This document shows positions 38,506 to 50,310 of a stretch of DNA of 64,000 bases, one piece after another (position 1 is the first letter of the stretch; every line of letters begins with the position of its first letter). The stretch covers positions 14,384,501 to 14,448,500 of the forward strand of contig CM028897.1 in NCBI GenBank assembly GCA_016801885.1. Reading direction: 5' to 3'. This DNA comes from Toxotes chatareus. Taxonomy: Eukaryota; Chordata; Actinopteri; Toxotidae. The position numbers were made by a program, and so were the translations under genes. The notes under the pieces are model-generated. The model searched no databases. It had not been told where the DNA came from and saw only the letters and a program-made list of their open reading frames with translations.

Positions 38506-39699
38506 TGCACACACCCCTTCCAAGAAACAAGCAAACACACACATTAAACTAAACGTGGATCCCCGTATTCCCCAGGCATCCTTGGGAACGGTGTCGCCTT
38601 GCAGAGGTATCACTCAGCGCTGATAATAATGTGTGAAAGCACTGATGCTCACCTTTGACACCAGGCAACAGCTGCAGCCACATACACAGACCACATATGC
38701 ACATGCATGCTGTATATATTAGCCCCGCTAGTCTGGTATGCATAACACTGATATTTCACAGATCTTCATGCCTTATCTATCACTTTCGACATACATTATC
38801 CACACAGTACGGGGTATTTCCCCTCAGCTGTGGTGCGTCAATCAGCAGAACAGCAGAACATATGTGAAGAGTCTTCATCAAGCAAGTTAGCCATCATCCC
38901 GTATTAGCCATTCATCACTCAGGCTATTAACTCATCTTGTCTACAATGAAGTGATGTCTAATCAAAAAAGACAAATCTATTGCAGTTATAGGAAAAGAGA
39001 GAAGAAAAAGGTAAAACTCAGAAGCTGTAAAGAAGCAGGTTTTTGCAATCTATTATTTTTCACTGTAAAGCAAATGTTTTTGGAGCTATACTAAGTGGGT
39101 TTATATCTGGTTTCAGGGGTTTTAGGTTCATGAAACCCACTCGACTCATAAAAATGACCACGGAAAGTTCCTACTTCAGTAGCAAGAGGGAAAGATACCA
39201 AAAGTGAAGCAGAGTTTTTCATCCAGCATAAACAGCAGCACATACCATGTCACTACTGTAAGTATATTATCCTATGTTTTGTTTGTACTTGATGTCTCAG
39301 TTTTTCTTTATGTTTGACTTTTGGAATCTCTGGCACATGACTAAGTGGATACAAATACAAAAAAAAAGTGGGCTGTAGTTTTGTGTAATCTCATAGGTAG
39401 GCTGATAAAGTCTGTCAGACTCCAGACACACGCACACGCACACACACACACTGACAAACAGGCACAAATGCTGCCATTCCTCCTCTCCACTCAGCCTTAT
39501 AATAGGAGGCTGGGGGACTCAGTGCAGGAGTGCAAGTGTGTGCATGTGTGTGTGTGTGCTGACTGATTCCCTTGCCTGGTGGAAAATGCTGACTTTTAAT
39601 GTCCTTTTTTTACTCTTTTCATAAAACACAAAGCCACAGACTTAACTGGGCCTCCGAATCTCACTCCCCCGTCTCTTTCACTGTCCCGCTCTCTCTTTC

Positions 39700-39740
<41 letters not shown>

Positions 39741-41800
39741 TTCTGTCCTTGGCCATGGAAAAACTGATTGAGGAAGAGAAAAGGCAAGAAGGCTTCCCGT
39801 GGAGCCCTCTGGCCCCTTATGAGGCCATAGAGTTGAGACTGAAATACAACATTTCCTCTCAACCAAAACTTCTCTCTGGAATACTTGTTGGGATTCACTG
39901 TAAGGGGATACTCAGACATGAGTGAACTTTGCTTTGCATGGAACCTTCTATATATATAATATATTCATATCAAATTGTTCAGTCTGCCCCTTTTCAAGAT
40001 CTTTTGCATTGTAGTTTTTAGGTGTGTAAAGCGTTGACACTTGGCCGTATCCATAAAAACTGTGTATAGTATCTAAATTACATGAATCTGCGGTAATTTG
40101 TGTGTGTGCACAGCAACAACAGCCAAGCTGAAGTTTATTTTTAGAGAAAACACAAAAGGCACATCTTCCCTGGAACAAAGCCAGTGTCCAAGCAAAGCTT
40201 TGTTTAGGAAGAGCACACAAAAACCTTCAGCAGATGCACACAAGCACAAATGTAAACAAAAACAGAGTTTGGTTTTTGTTCGTATGAGCAGTCATCTAAG
40301 TTGTCATGGTGCAAATACAGAATTATAAATATAACCAGACTGCCCAGTGAGGCAGCTCTAACCTTTGCATTAAGGATTTACAAGAAGTTCTTTTACAGAC
40401 TGGAGACAGGAGCTGGCTGCCCCACTTTGCTATTTGTACATCTTTATCATTGTAAAACATTTACAATTAGGCCTGAAGGGGTCACCAGAGGAAGGACCTC
40501 ATTTCTAGACCAAATATATACTGACGCATTTCAACAACTCATTCACATGCTGACAAGAAACACAGCCTTCCTTTGCTTTTGGTGGACACAAACAAAAAAT
40601 AACAAATGCACAGTATTGTTGGTGTTTGTGTGGCTAGACCATCCCGCGTGGGGGGCGTGGCTTACACTAACTCACTGGAGGTTCCCACCCAAGAACTGAG
40701 ACACTGAGACACAGATGATGTTAAAGAGGGTTTACAGTAACTTTTCACAACATCTCAGTCTTGTCAGTTTCAGTCTGAGCTTTTCAGATTTATCTGTACT
40801 TCTGTGCTTATGACTTAAGGCTAACTTTATATCATAGCTGTCAGGCATCAGTTTGCATGTTACATCTATGAGTCCATCTGCATTGTTCTTATTATAAAGT
40901 TATAAAACAATGGCTGCCTTGTGGCTTAGAATTAAAATATTTTGGCTATGTTGGGTTTTGTTGAATACCAAGAGAGATTGGAGAGTCCACACAGCTGGCA
41001 TTGTTCTAAACAATGCAGCGTACATGGTTGCAAAGGCACGTGTGTGTGTGTGTGTGTGTGTATATATACATACACACACACACATTTATATATTTTTTTG
41101 TTTGTTTTTTTTACACACAAACCCATTTTCTATATATATGCACACAACTGTTTAAAGACTCCTGAATAATGCGCTGAATAATGACTCCCACATGGCAGAG
41201 AGACTTTGGAACACCTGATCGAGAGGTAAAAAGGAAAGCTCCTCTCATATCTCCACACTCTGTTGTCTTTTCTACCCTCAGTCACTTCACACTTGGTCCC
41301 TGATAGTTTTTTTTTTCTGTCAGCACCATTTAAAATTTCACACTAAACCTGCAACTAATCCTCCTCGTATTAAATATCACACACCTCTCTCCTCCTGCTG
41401 CATTTGGTATGACAGAAAATACTTTCCAATTAGCACAGGGTACTCTTAGGCCTTCTGTCACAGTGCGTCAAAACAGCAAGAATAAAGAACAACTGCGCAG
41501 CATTGTCCAAATACTTAGGGGGCTTTGATACTACTTCTTGCTACTTGACTCTGCCGGCTCTCAAACACACCACCTTTACTGTAAATTACTTTCTTAGGAC
41601 CAGTAATGCGCCATCGACTGCTCCCCACAGACTATTTCCTGAGATGACCACAACAATATTTGAATGGGCAACAGTGTCCATCAAGTTGCAAGTTTAAAAT
41701 TTCATTCATCTAGCTGCTTTCATTGTCCGTTTACACTTTACTTCACACTTTTGTATGTTTGATGACTGTGGAGATTGTAAAAGTAATTTACAAGCTGGAA
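35450..41800. other. Long first intron of EMP2 (inferred), no other gene seen
   Basis: If the non-coding first exon at 43.2 kb belongs to EMP2, this is its intron. It contains short CA/GT runs, a CT/CTGT tract (about 39,690-39,745), a TC tract (about 38,482-38,505) and a GT-TA-CA hairpin repeat (41,040-41,085). Open frames such as 40,301-40,699 show no family features or flanking splice sites. Confidence 0.45.
41038..41090. repeat. GT-TA-CA palindromic microsatellite
   Basis: A run of GT is followed by TATATATACATA and then CA repeats, making a fold-back structure like those at 931-1014 and 32,335-32,450. Confidence 0.85.
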
Positions 41801-41895
41801 GAGAAGGTGATCTGCACTATTATTAACATTGGCTGTCTAGCTACATTTCTCCAGTTACATTTAATGAAATCAAATGTTTGTTTGACCTTTTAAAA

Positions 41896-42327
41896 TTAAG
41901 AGGTGATCGAATGTTGGGTTTTTTTAATTTCCGACTTACATGAAATTTCTCCTGTAGACTTAGACTGACATTCAAATGCAGGTTTCATAGTCTTGGATCT
42001 ATTATTTTGCATCCATCGCTGCCTTTTTCCATCTATTCTGTGCAACAGTTTACTACTGTCCCTGTCTACAGGGGCGTGCAAATTACTTTCCAATAGATTG
42101 TTGGATATTCGTAACCTTCCCATTTCATGACTTTTTTTTTCCTCAGCTTCCTGCAGACTTTGTTCTTCCCCAGATTCCATGCAATTTACAGTTTCTACTT
42201 TGTCTGATGAGAATGAGTCTCCACCTCCGCAATCCAGTATCAAAAACCAGGGTAAGTTGTTGTTGTTGTTTTCAACCACAAGAGGGCGCCCCCTATGAAG
42301 AGAGACAGCTAACAACTGCCTCATCAA
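41896..42327 (-). CDS. Unrecognised 143-codon open frame, possible exon
   Basis: The longest unassigned open frame in this part. After a run of asparagines (AAC repeats) it encodes an acidic, serine-rich, hydrophilic stretch (DCGGGDSFSSDKVETVN, then ESGEEQSLQEAEEKK), followed by a more basic part. A consensus donor (TTTCAT then GTAAGT) lies near its 3' end, at about 41,938. I do not recognise a domain. It lies upstream of EMP2 coding sequence, inside the inferred first intron and on the same strand. It may be a lineage-specific exon or chance. Confidence 0.2.
   Translation of the reverse strand: MMRQLLAVSLHRGRPLVVENNNNNLPWFLILDCGGGDSFSSDKVETVNCMESGEEQSLQEAEEKKSHEMGRLRISNNLLESNLHAPVDRDSSKLLHRIDGKRQRWMQNNRSKTMKPAFECQSKSTGEISCKSEIKKTQHSITS
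42276..42289 (+). promoter_or_regulatory. CTCF-like motif
   Basis: CCACAAGAGGGCGC fits the vertebrate CTCF core consensus except at one position. It lies about 0.9 kb from the inferred EMP2 first exon. Occupancy cannot be judged from sequence. Confidence 0.35.
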
Positions 42328-43216
42328 AACTAAAATCCAACTCCGTCAACAATGCAAGATTGGAGAAACGCTATTCAGCCTTATAGTGCAAAGAATAAAC
42401 TTAAATGAGAACAGAAAAATGTTATATCTATGATAATCTGATTCTATTCATATCAACAGTAGTAAAAACACTAAACTACAAGAAGCAAGACAAACAATAA
42501 ACGAATTATGATATAGTATAATAAAGTTACAGCAAACTACAAAAGCAAAGGTTCATATGAATATCATGTGGGTGGACTTATAAATAAATACCTTGACTTC
42601 AGTGGAAACTGGAATGAGTAATAGAACAGATGTTTTTTTTTAATTTCCTATGAGACACTCTTACACATTTCCTGTGTTCATTGAAAAAAAAGCGATTATC
42701 TTCCCTCGCGACGCACTAAACATTGATTCCGTTCACTCCGACAGACAAATAAATTTAACTCTCACACACGCGCAAACACTGGTGGCTGACAACGCCCCTT
42801 TCATTTCCAGCGTCTGAAAACTTGGAGCCACAAGCTGAGTTATGATCTGTGTAAAAATACCCACAGGGGAAAACACGGCAGCAAGCGCTCCTCAAAACTA
42901 CTCAGTGATCAAATATTATCAAATAAAATAAACCTTTATTAAAATTTCAAAGAGACACAAAAATCCTGACAGAGCGAGAACTGAATGAAATTTTAGAAAT
43001 ATTTTAAGCTCGCAAGGGAAAGGGCAATTAGGCTAAAAACAACAAAAAACACTTGAAGTCAATATAAGAGTATTATTGTTATATTAAAGAGATATTTCCC
43101 AAGTTTCTGTATGGGAATGGAAACAATGGGAACTTTCTGTATGGAACATATGCCATATAGAAAGTTCCGTGCAGCATTCAAACAATATGCAAACTAAAAA
43201 TACTAAGTTTACTCAC

Positions 43217-43470
43217 CGAGCTTGGACCGAGAAGGAAGCTGTGTCCAAATGTGGCTGTGTGGCTAAGTAAAGGGTTGGAAGAAAGGAGGAAAAAAAAGGG
43301 AGGAAATTATGGGACAGTAAATTGAAAAAATATTGCAAGAAAACAGCTTCCTATCGTGACAAATCGGGGGCTGAAGGTCTTACTAGCAGCGCCAAAATAA
43401 AAAAAGATAGAAGCGCACGTTCTCGGGCACGGATGTCGTGAGCGCGCGTGGGAGGGCTCGAGAGGTGGAG
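43217..43470 (-). promoter_or_regulatory. emp2: Candidate EMP2 non-coding first exon and promoter
   Basis: On the minus strand a strong donor (AGCTCG then GTGAGT) at 43,217 could splice to the acceptor at 35,395. Upstream on that strand, at about 43,405-43,470, is the most CpG-rich stretch of the neighbourhood, including GAGCGCGCGTGGGAGGG. Together these suggest a promoter and untranslated exon. The exon's 5' boundary cannot be set. Confidence 0.4.
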
Positions 43471-43504
43471 CTGGGTGTGGTTTGGGGTTTAATATGCTGG
43501 GTAG

Positions 43505-43735
43505 TGAGAGTGTGTGTGTGTGTGTGTCTAAACAAATCTTTCTATGGTTGTGTGGACAGATTTTAGTTTTAAATCATCGTTGTTAGGACATTTCAAAGGT
43601 TAGAGTTGCGTTTATGATAAGGAGTTAGGGTTAGGCATTTATTTGTGATGGTTAAGGTTAGGGCAGTGACTGGGGAATGTGTAATGTCAGTGAGGGTGTT
43701 CACAAAAATAGAAGTACAAACTTGTGTGTGTGTAG
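43505..43735 (+). repeat. Teleost dispersed repeat, family B, copy 2 (flanked by GT runs)
   Basis: Shares ordered blocks with 10,700-10,975: a GT run, GGTTGTGTGGACA, a TTAGGACATTT segment, GTTAGGGTTAGGCATTTA, GTGATGGTTAAGGTTAGG, GGGGAATG, and a closing GT run. Non-coding. Confidence 0.7.
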
Positions 43736-43739
43736 AAGT

Positions 43740-46700
43740 GACACATGAGAGGACTGGTTTAAAGCTCAGCGGGAAAGGTGTCTATTAAAAAAATCATTGT
43801 AAGAGGGGAGGTATAAAAGCCTCTTTCCTCACATGGCAAACAGACTGAAAAAGAGAAAAGAAAACAAACAGCAGAGGTCAGACAAAGAGGGAGACAAGAG
43901 GAAATTAAAAAGATGAAAAGGGATGAAAAGTTGAGAGGAAGGAAGGCATGAAGAATGAAAGAAATGCTGAAAGTGGGGACAGCAGAAGAGTGAGGGGATA
44001 GATGTGGATACAAATGAAATGGAGAGGTGAGCTATGAATAGGAGCAGGTTTTGCACATACTTTTCTCTGTACTCTCATGCTCCCTTATGCATGTACATTT
44101 ATCATTTTAGAAACCTTGCACATCATTTTCTTTACTGTTATTTTACTCACTCCCCCTCTGTCCTCTTGCTTGTCAAGCACCACCAGCTCTTGCACTAAAT
44201 TTTCTGTATGACAGTTTCTGAAGTCATTCTTGCACGCAAGAGCGTATGTGGCCAGAGATTGCTTATTATTATTCATTATTTATTCATTGCTTATTGCTTC
44301 CTTCTTTGTTCAGAATTAGACGAGAAGATTTACACCCCTGAGCTAGGCCAAGAATGATCCCCGTAAAACTGCAACGTGTCATTTTTATGCTTCGGTTTTT
44401 GTACAGGTTAAACACATGAGAAATAAGAAGTGAGCTCTAAAGGTGTTGGTATGTGTATTTTTGTTACCTTTGGAAAGATTCAGGCCAGCTGTCTCCCCCT
44501 GTACATGTTCTTTATGCTTCAGTAAGGTAACCCAGCTGCCGGCTGCAGCATCATATTGAACCGATTGACGTGCAAGTGGTATTGATTCTCTCACCTAACT
44601 CTCAGCAAGAGAACATATTTCTCAAATTGTCAAACTGTCCTTTAAACTTAAAATGTTAATCTCAAGAGGCCAACCGACCCAAATGAAGGTCATATACATA
44701 AATGAAGGCCTGGCAAGAACTGTATGAGTGGTGCAGTAGGGGTATGGTATTTTTTTGAGGGGTCATACTTTCAAATAGGACTACTTTGGACTACTTTGTT
44801 CCAACTGAGTAACTCTCAAAGGTTTTTACTATTCCCAGTGTCACTGCATAAGTGTGTTAATTTACCCCTGAGAGTGTAAAAAGCCAGTGTTTATACAATG
44901 CCACACCCATCTCTAAAGGCATATCAGCTCTGGGTCGGCAAATAACTCTCCCATCAAGGTTTGCCATTTGCAAATGATTGGTAACTGAAAAATCAACACT
45001 TAACTCAAACCTCACCAGTTATCGAAGATGCAAAAGTTTACTGTTACCAGTTTTATACCTGATTAAGTTCACACTGTGACCCAGGGACGTAAGCTTCTTT
45101 GTCCTCTGTGCTCAGTTGTCTGAGCTCACCACTGTGACTGGACAGGATTCTTTTGTGTGGTCATATGGAAATGGTTAGTTACAACTGGCAAGAGGTAATG
45201 AACAGGGCATTGTCAAGAATTATGCAGCGTATAATTCTTTGCATTTTCCTGGCAGCCACAACAGAGGATTGCTACTGAGAATGAATGTGCATGGCTCAGC
45301 CATGTGTCAACAGATTATACATTTGAAGTGAAGCCGGAGCAACACGTAGGTTAGCCAGATGGGATTGGACTGCCTCGATCAAGTGCCACAGTGGTATAGA
45401 ATTAAGGGGATTATGACACATAGAAGTGTCATGTTAATATCTAATTAAATAAATGGCCCCTTAAAAGGATGGTGGACTTGAAGTCCAGAGAATCTAACAG
45501 TTGATTTGACCAGCATGTATTTTCAGGTTTCCTCCGTTGAGTTCAATGGTTGGATTAAAAATTGGATTTTGAGGCAGTTACTTTGATTCTGCTCAATCTC
45601 ACCATGTATTCATGTTCTTGTAGCAGACAACAGGAAGAAATGTTATTAAGATTCTTTAAAGAAGCCTCAGGACGCCATGCTCGTGTTGCTGTGTACAAAT
45701 AGCAGGTTACCATGGTCAAAAATTCTCATTAGACCACAAATCAGGAGAGGCAGGAGAGGGACGGATGGAATCTGTATGCTGAGCTGATGATGCTTCAATG
45801 CTTCCTACAGCCAATAAGTAGTCACTGTTTGTTAATTGGCACGGAACTGCAGGATTAGCTCTCCTGGGAGGTGATTTCTTTAAAAAAAAAAATCCAGAAC
45901 CTGGACTTTTTATGAACAGAGTGGTCTTTTGGTGAATAGCAGCACAAAACCAGATACCTCTGCATCACTTTGTTTCTCCTGTCACCTGTTTGTCAGGCTA
46001 CTGCACGCTTGTTGTTCATTTCAACATCACATTGCTGCATGTAAGAGCACACACACACACACACACGTTGGCCTACAGCTAGGGCCTGTTTAAACAACAA
46101 AGCAATCACATCATCCAAAGCTCCTCGGGCAACTGACCCCCGCCCACCAACACCACCACCACCGCTCTCACCCAAATACCTAATGCACAAACACACACAC
46201 ACACACAGGAGCATTGGGAACAGGTTTAACCTCTCAGCCAGGTGTCATGTGTCAGATGTCTACCCCATAGGTAAACACACTGCAAACATTAGAGACCCAC
46301 TCACACGAATACACATGCATATTACACTGTACGTCACTGTCTACACATATCATTTACCTGCAATTGTTATAGATCTATAGGTGGAAACAATAAGGTGCAC
46401 ACCACACCACCCAATAACTCCACAGTAACGCATTTTAGGACAGCGTATTATCTCACCCAAGGGAGAAACAGATCGTTGCTGCCTTGTGCTATTCTGTGTA
46501 TAGTTTTCACATCTAAGACATTCCTTTAGAGATGATTCTGTTTTAAGCCACGCTTTATTCTCTGTAATCCTCCATCAACACAAAGTCATGTATTAAAAAG
46601 TATTAAAACCCTGTGGTAGGAACACAAATTATGCTGTAGTATCTAAATTTTAATAATTAAAAAAAAAATTCAATCTTAGTTGCAGAAGCATGACAGACCC

Positions 46701-49640
46701 AGCCCAAACTGTGAAACCCATGGTTTGGGCCAGTCTTTTTCCCATTTCTACAGTAGATAACTGAAGTGAAGAGTATTGCATAATCACAGTGGAAGAGGCC
46801 CAACTGCTGCAGATTATCAAAGTAGACAGAAATGATATAATGTACAGTACATGAGAAAAAAAAAACCCTTAATGTTGTAACTGGTTAATAGGTATTTTAA
46901 AAACTTTAAATAACATTGGGTAGAATCTGAAATGTAATCATAATCATAGCTATAAAACGTTTCACGTTTTGTATAATTTCTTCAACTATAGCTGACAAGT
47001 AAATGTAGTGGTGTGAAAAGCACATCTCTAGAAAATGATGGAAGGAGTTCTGGCTGACTTCAGAATGGTGGCAAGTTTTTTTATAGACCTTGTTGATTTT
47101 CCAACATTGCATGGTGCTTATTTTTCAAAAAAGAAAAAAAAAAAGGATGCAGAGCTTGTGGCTCGAATGTAATTGTGGTACATGAGAGTTTTTACAGCTC
47201 CACACTCCTGACATGATGTGGAGCAGCAGGTGATTTTCTTTTATAAATATAAAATGTACACATTTAAGGCATTTTCTTGCCTTTAACTTTGAATTGCTCC
47301 AGAGTTTCCAAACATTAAACCAAATGTATTCTGATTAAACAAACACTGACGGGAGCCTGCTGTTGCTGCCTGCAGCAGGCTGCTGCTGCTTCTTTCATCT
47401 ACAGTGGTGAACTTCTACCACACACACGCACACACACACACACACACACAGGTCTACTGCCAGACAGGAAACACCGCCCCCCCCACCCACCCCTGTTCCT
47501 GTTTCTCACAGCATGCGTGTGTGTGTGTGTGTGTGTGTCCACTTGAGTCCCGCTACCGTTGGCAATCGGCAGGAGGCAGATTGAACAGCACAGGAAAAAA
47601 ACTACACAAAGACATGAGATAGAAGATAATGGAGGATAGAGGCATTATTACTGGAGAGAAAAAAATATACACAAAATTACACAGAGAGAAAGGAACACAG
47701 ATAGTGACCAAATCAGAAAGATGTGATTATGGAACAATGCTGGCAGTCAAAATGTTTTCTACACCTCTGTCCTCCCTCCTTTCCTCTCCTCTGGTGATCC
47801 GGGAGGGTGAAGCCCAGGCAGTGTTCACACTGATGCAGATAATGCGCAAAACACTTCTTGCATTTTTGGGATGTTTTCTGAAGGTTTCCCATTCTCAGTG
47901 TGAGACATAAAACAATTTAAAACATGTCAAAGGTCTATTTTTAGTTTAATGAAAGATGTTCCTTCATTCTATCGTCCAAATCTGTTTGAGGGACTGTCAT
48001 GGCAACATTTTTTCTGTTGATGTCAAACAGCTGCATAGGTATGAAATAGTGGCTTTATGGAGGGTCATAAATAATAAAGCAGTCATAAAAGAGACTTTTC
48101 CCTCCACATGACAACACAAGACATTTTTTCAAATGTATCCACTCTGGAAATCCAATTTCAATTTCAAAACAACTGTCTAAGTAAGTGGATTGTTGGCTAA
48201 AATGAAAAGAGGAAACACGTGCCCTAAAGATTAGATGCTTTAGGGAGGATACTGTCTCAGAATGAAAAAAAAAAGTTGAAATGATACTTGTCTTATTCAA
48301 CCATGTAGCTAAGTTGACTGGGAAGACATCTGTTTTTGCATTAACAGCCTGCAGGAGACACAAGGTTACAATGAGCCAGCAGTGTGTGTGTCTTTTCCCG
48401 ACCAGTCACACAAACACATACTACTTTCCATTGCATTTGCATCCCCGTATTTTCATTCATTTGCTTAAACACCTGGCCACAGGAGGCAATGTTGGACACA
48501 GAAAGAACCAAAAGAAGCACACTGGAAAACTGGAACTTGAAAACTGAAAATGGAGAAAGTGAAGAAACTGGAGGCGACTGCAAGATTTAGGTTATGAGCA
48601 CAACAATATCAGGGTTTGTTCCTTTGCAAACACACGCACACAAAAATAAAACGGGCAGAGCCACCCAAACCCTACGTGTCAACAGGGAAATGACCACTGG
48701 CACAAGTGCTACACTGATAAGAGGGCTGCCATTAAGGCTCTGTAATTTACACAGGCATCATACAGAGGCCGAGGTGTGTGTGCATCAGATCAGATCAGAG
48801 TAAAATCAACAGCTTCTGTCTAAACTGAACATTTTTTTTTATTACTTTAAGACTGACAGTGACTGTGTATATTTCTATTTACTATACAGCATAGATTATA
48901 TTTTTCACTTAGAATCATAATTTTTTTTATTGTCTGCAGGGTATAAATGCAGTGTAGCTTTCCCTCGTGTCCCCTCAAAGTGTAAAACCACTGTGTGTGT
49001 AAGTGTGTGTGTGCACGAGTGCAGAGGAAAATACTTCTATCTAACACTGCATGACCAGAAATAGGCTGCTAGCCCAGCTAATCTTCCTTCCTTTACATAA
49101 ACACTCTGACATGTGAGGACACAGACACATAACTGGCTTTCCTTCCTTGGAACCAAGATATTTTCATTGTCATCACAACTGCCCCCCAACTGTTGAGGTC
49201 ACACACAAACACACACACAGTAAAGTCAAACAGAGAGATAACAGTTATTCTGGGGTTATTCTGTTTAGGACAGCTGAGAGGGAGCCGGAGACACCGCCCA
49301 GCAGGAGACACCACCCAGCCTCCCATCATCCAACATATGACCTGTCCTCTCTGATGACCCCCAACGTCTTCAAGTTGTGTTTATGTGTTTTCCTGCCCTC
49401 AGCATTGTGATGGAAGCTGTTGGAAGTATGAAGGTCGTGGCAGGTCAAAGGTCAATCAGGTGCTATCCTCACACCAAAACAGACCACCATCTCACATTCT
49501 CACACACAAGCAGTACAAAAAAAATTCACTTATCATTTACTAACCTCTTCTTTTCACTTCCTCACTGGATGGTGTTGTCTTAATTACAGCTGAGCTGTGA
49601 TTTGGAGGGATGCGGTAGAAAGCTGCAGCCCTGGAGGGTC
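43740..49640. other. Intergenic region between EMP2 and NUBP1, first part
   Basis: No recognisable gene. In particular I found no tektin-like coiled-coil exons, although TEKT5 sits between EMP2 and NUBP1 in human. It contains several CA/GT microsatellites (for example 46,051-46,067, 47,421-47,451 and 47,516-47,539). Short open frames lack family features. Confidence 0.5.
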
Positions 49641-49654
49641 AGCCCTGGTTTTAC

Positions 49655-50148
49655 CTGTTGGGAGTTAAGGGGCTCAGTCTGATTAGTTTGGTCTCCAGGA
49701 GTAGGGGGCTGTATGTGGTCACTGGGTCGCGTTGCGGCCTGGTGAGGCACAGGCTGGGGGATGGAGGCATGAGGATAGAGCTGATGTCTGGGATTCCTTT
49801 GGCTGCAGCTTGACCAGAATAACTGCAAGAAGCATCCAAAATTCCTTTTCCACTGTGTGTAGACATGCTGGCTATTGCTCAACTGCTGTATATAGTGCAA
49901 TTTTGTAAAGACGCTGCCTTTAGTATTTTAACATGAACAATTTGACATTTTGTCGAGAGGGAACGTGAGTAATTTTGGCAAAAAAAACCCAAACAAAAAC
50001 ACAAGACTCTTACCAAGAAGAGTAATCGATTCTTTTTGCCATTATAGCAGATTTTGTAAAGTCTGCCAGCAGATAGATTTTGTAGATGGACCCTAGTGGG
50101 TTTCGCAGCAGTGCTTGTTGTGTGTGTGGGAACCTGGTGTGGGATCAT
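49655..50148 (-). CDS. Candidate two-exon gene fragment of unknown identity
   Basis: Minus strand. A 135-nt exon (50,014-50,148) starts with ATG and ends at a consensus donor (TTCTTG then GTAAGA). A 168-nt exon (49,655-49,822) begins after TCTTGCAG and ends at a donor (CAACAG then GTAAAA). Both lengths are multiples of three and the joined frame stays open for 101 codons. The second part is rich in Pro, Gln, His and Thr. I recognise no domain and could not find the following exon. It may be a lineage-specific gene, a spliced non-coding RNA or chance. Confidence 0.22.
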
Positions 50149-50163
50149 GTCCTTGGTTAGCCC

Positions 50164-50310
50164 AGATTAGCATAATGCCTGGAAATAGGGGCAAACACCT
50201 AGTCAGGCTCTGTCAGAAGGTAACAAAACCTTGCCTACCAGCTCACTAATCAGCACTCACTTATTAACACATTTTATCTCATTTGTTTAATCATTACAAT
50301 AAGAGAAGCA
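50164..50310 (+). repeat. Teleost dispersed repeat, family A, 3' part
   Basis: Contains GATTAGCATAATGCCTGGAA, AGGGGCAAACA, GAAGGTAACAAAACC, TACCAGCTCACTAATC and ATTAACACATTTTATCTC. These are the distal blocks of family A, continuing past where the 33.6 kb copy ends. Confidence 0.7.

Noticed and set aside
39599..39925. Overlapping open frames on both strands around 39.6-39.9 kb
   Set aside because: They are driven by a CT/CTGT repeat that reads as Ser-Leu or Arg-Glu runs.
40301..40699. 132-codon plus-strand open frame
   Set aside because: No domain, no clear splice sites, and it lies antisense in the inferred EMP2 intron.
44385..44594. Minus-strand frame (QSVQYDAAAGSWVTLLKHKE) ending at a GTAACA donor
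   Set aside because: No family match to tektin or other neighbours expected here, and no partner exon was found.
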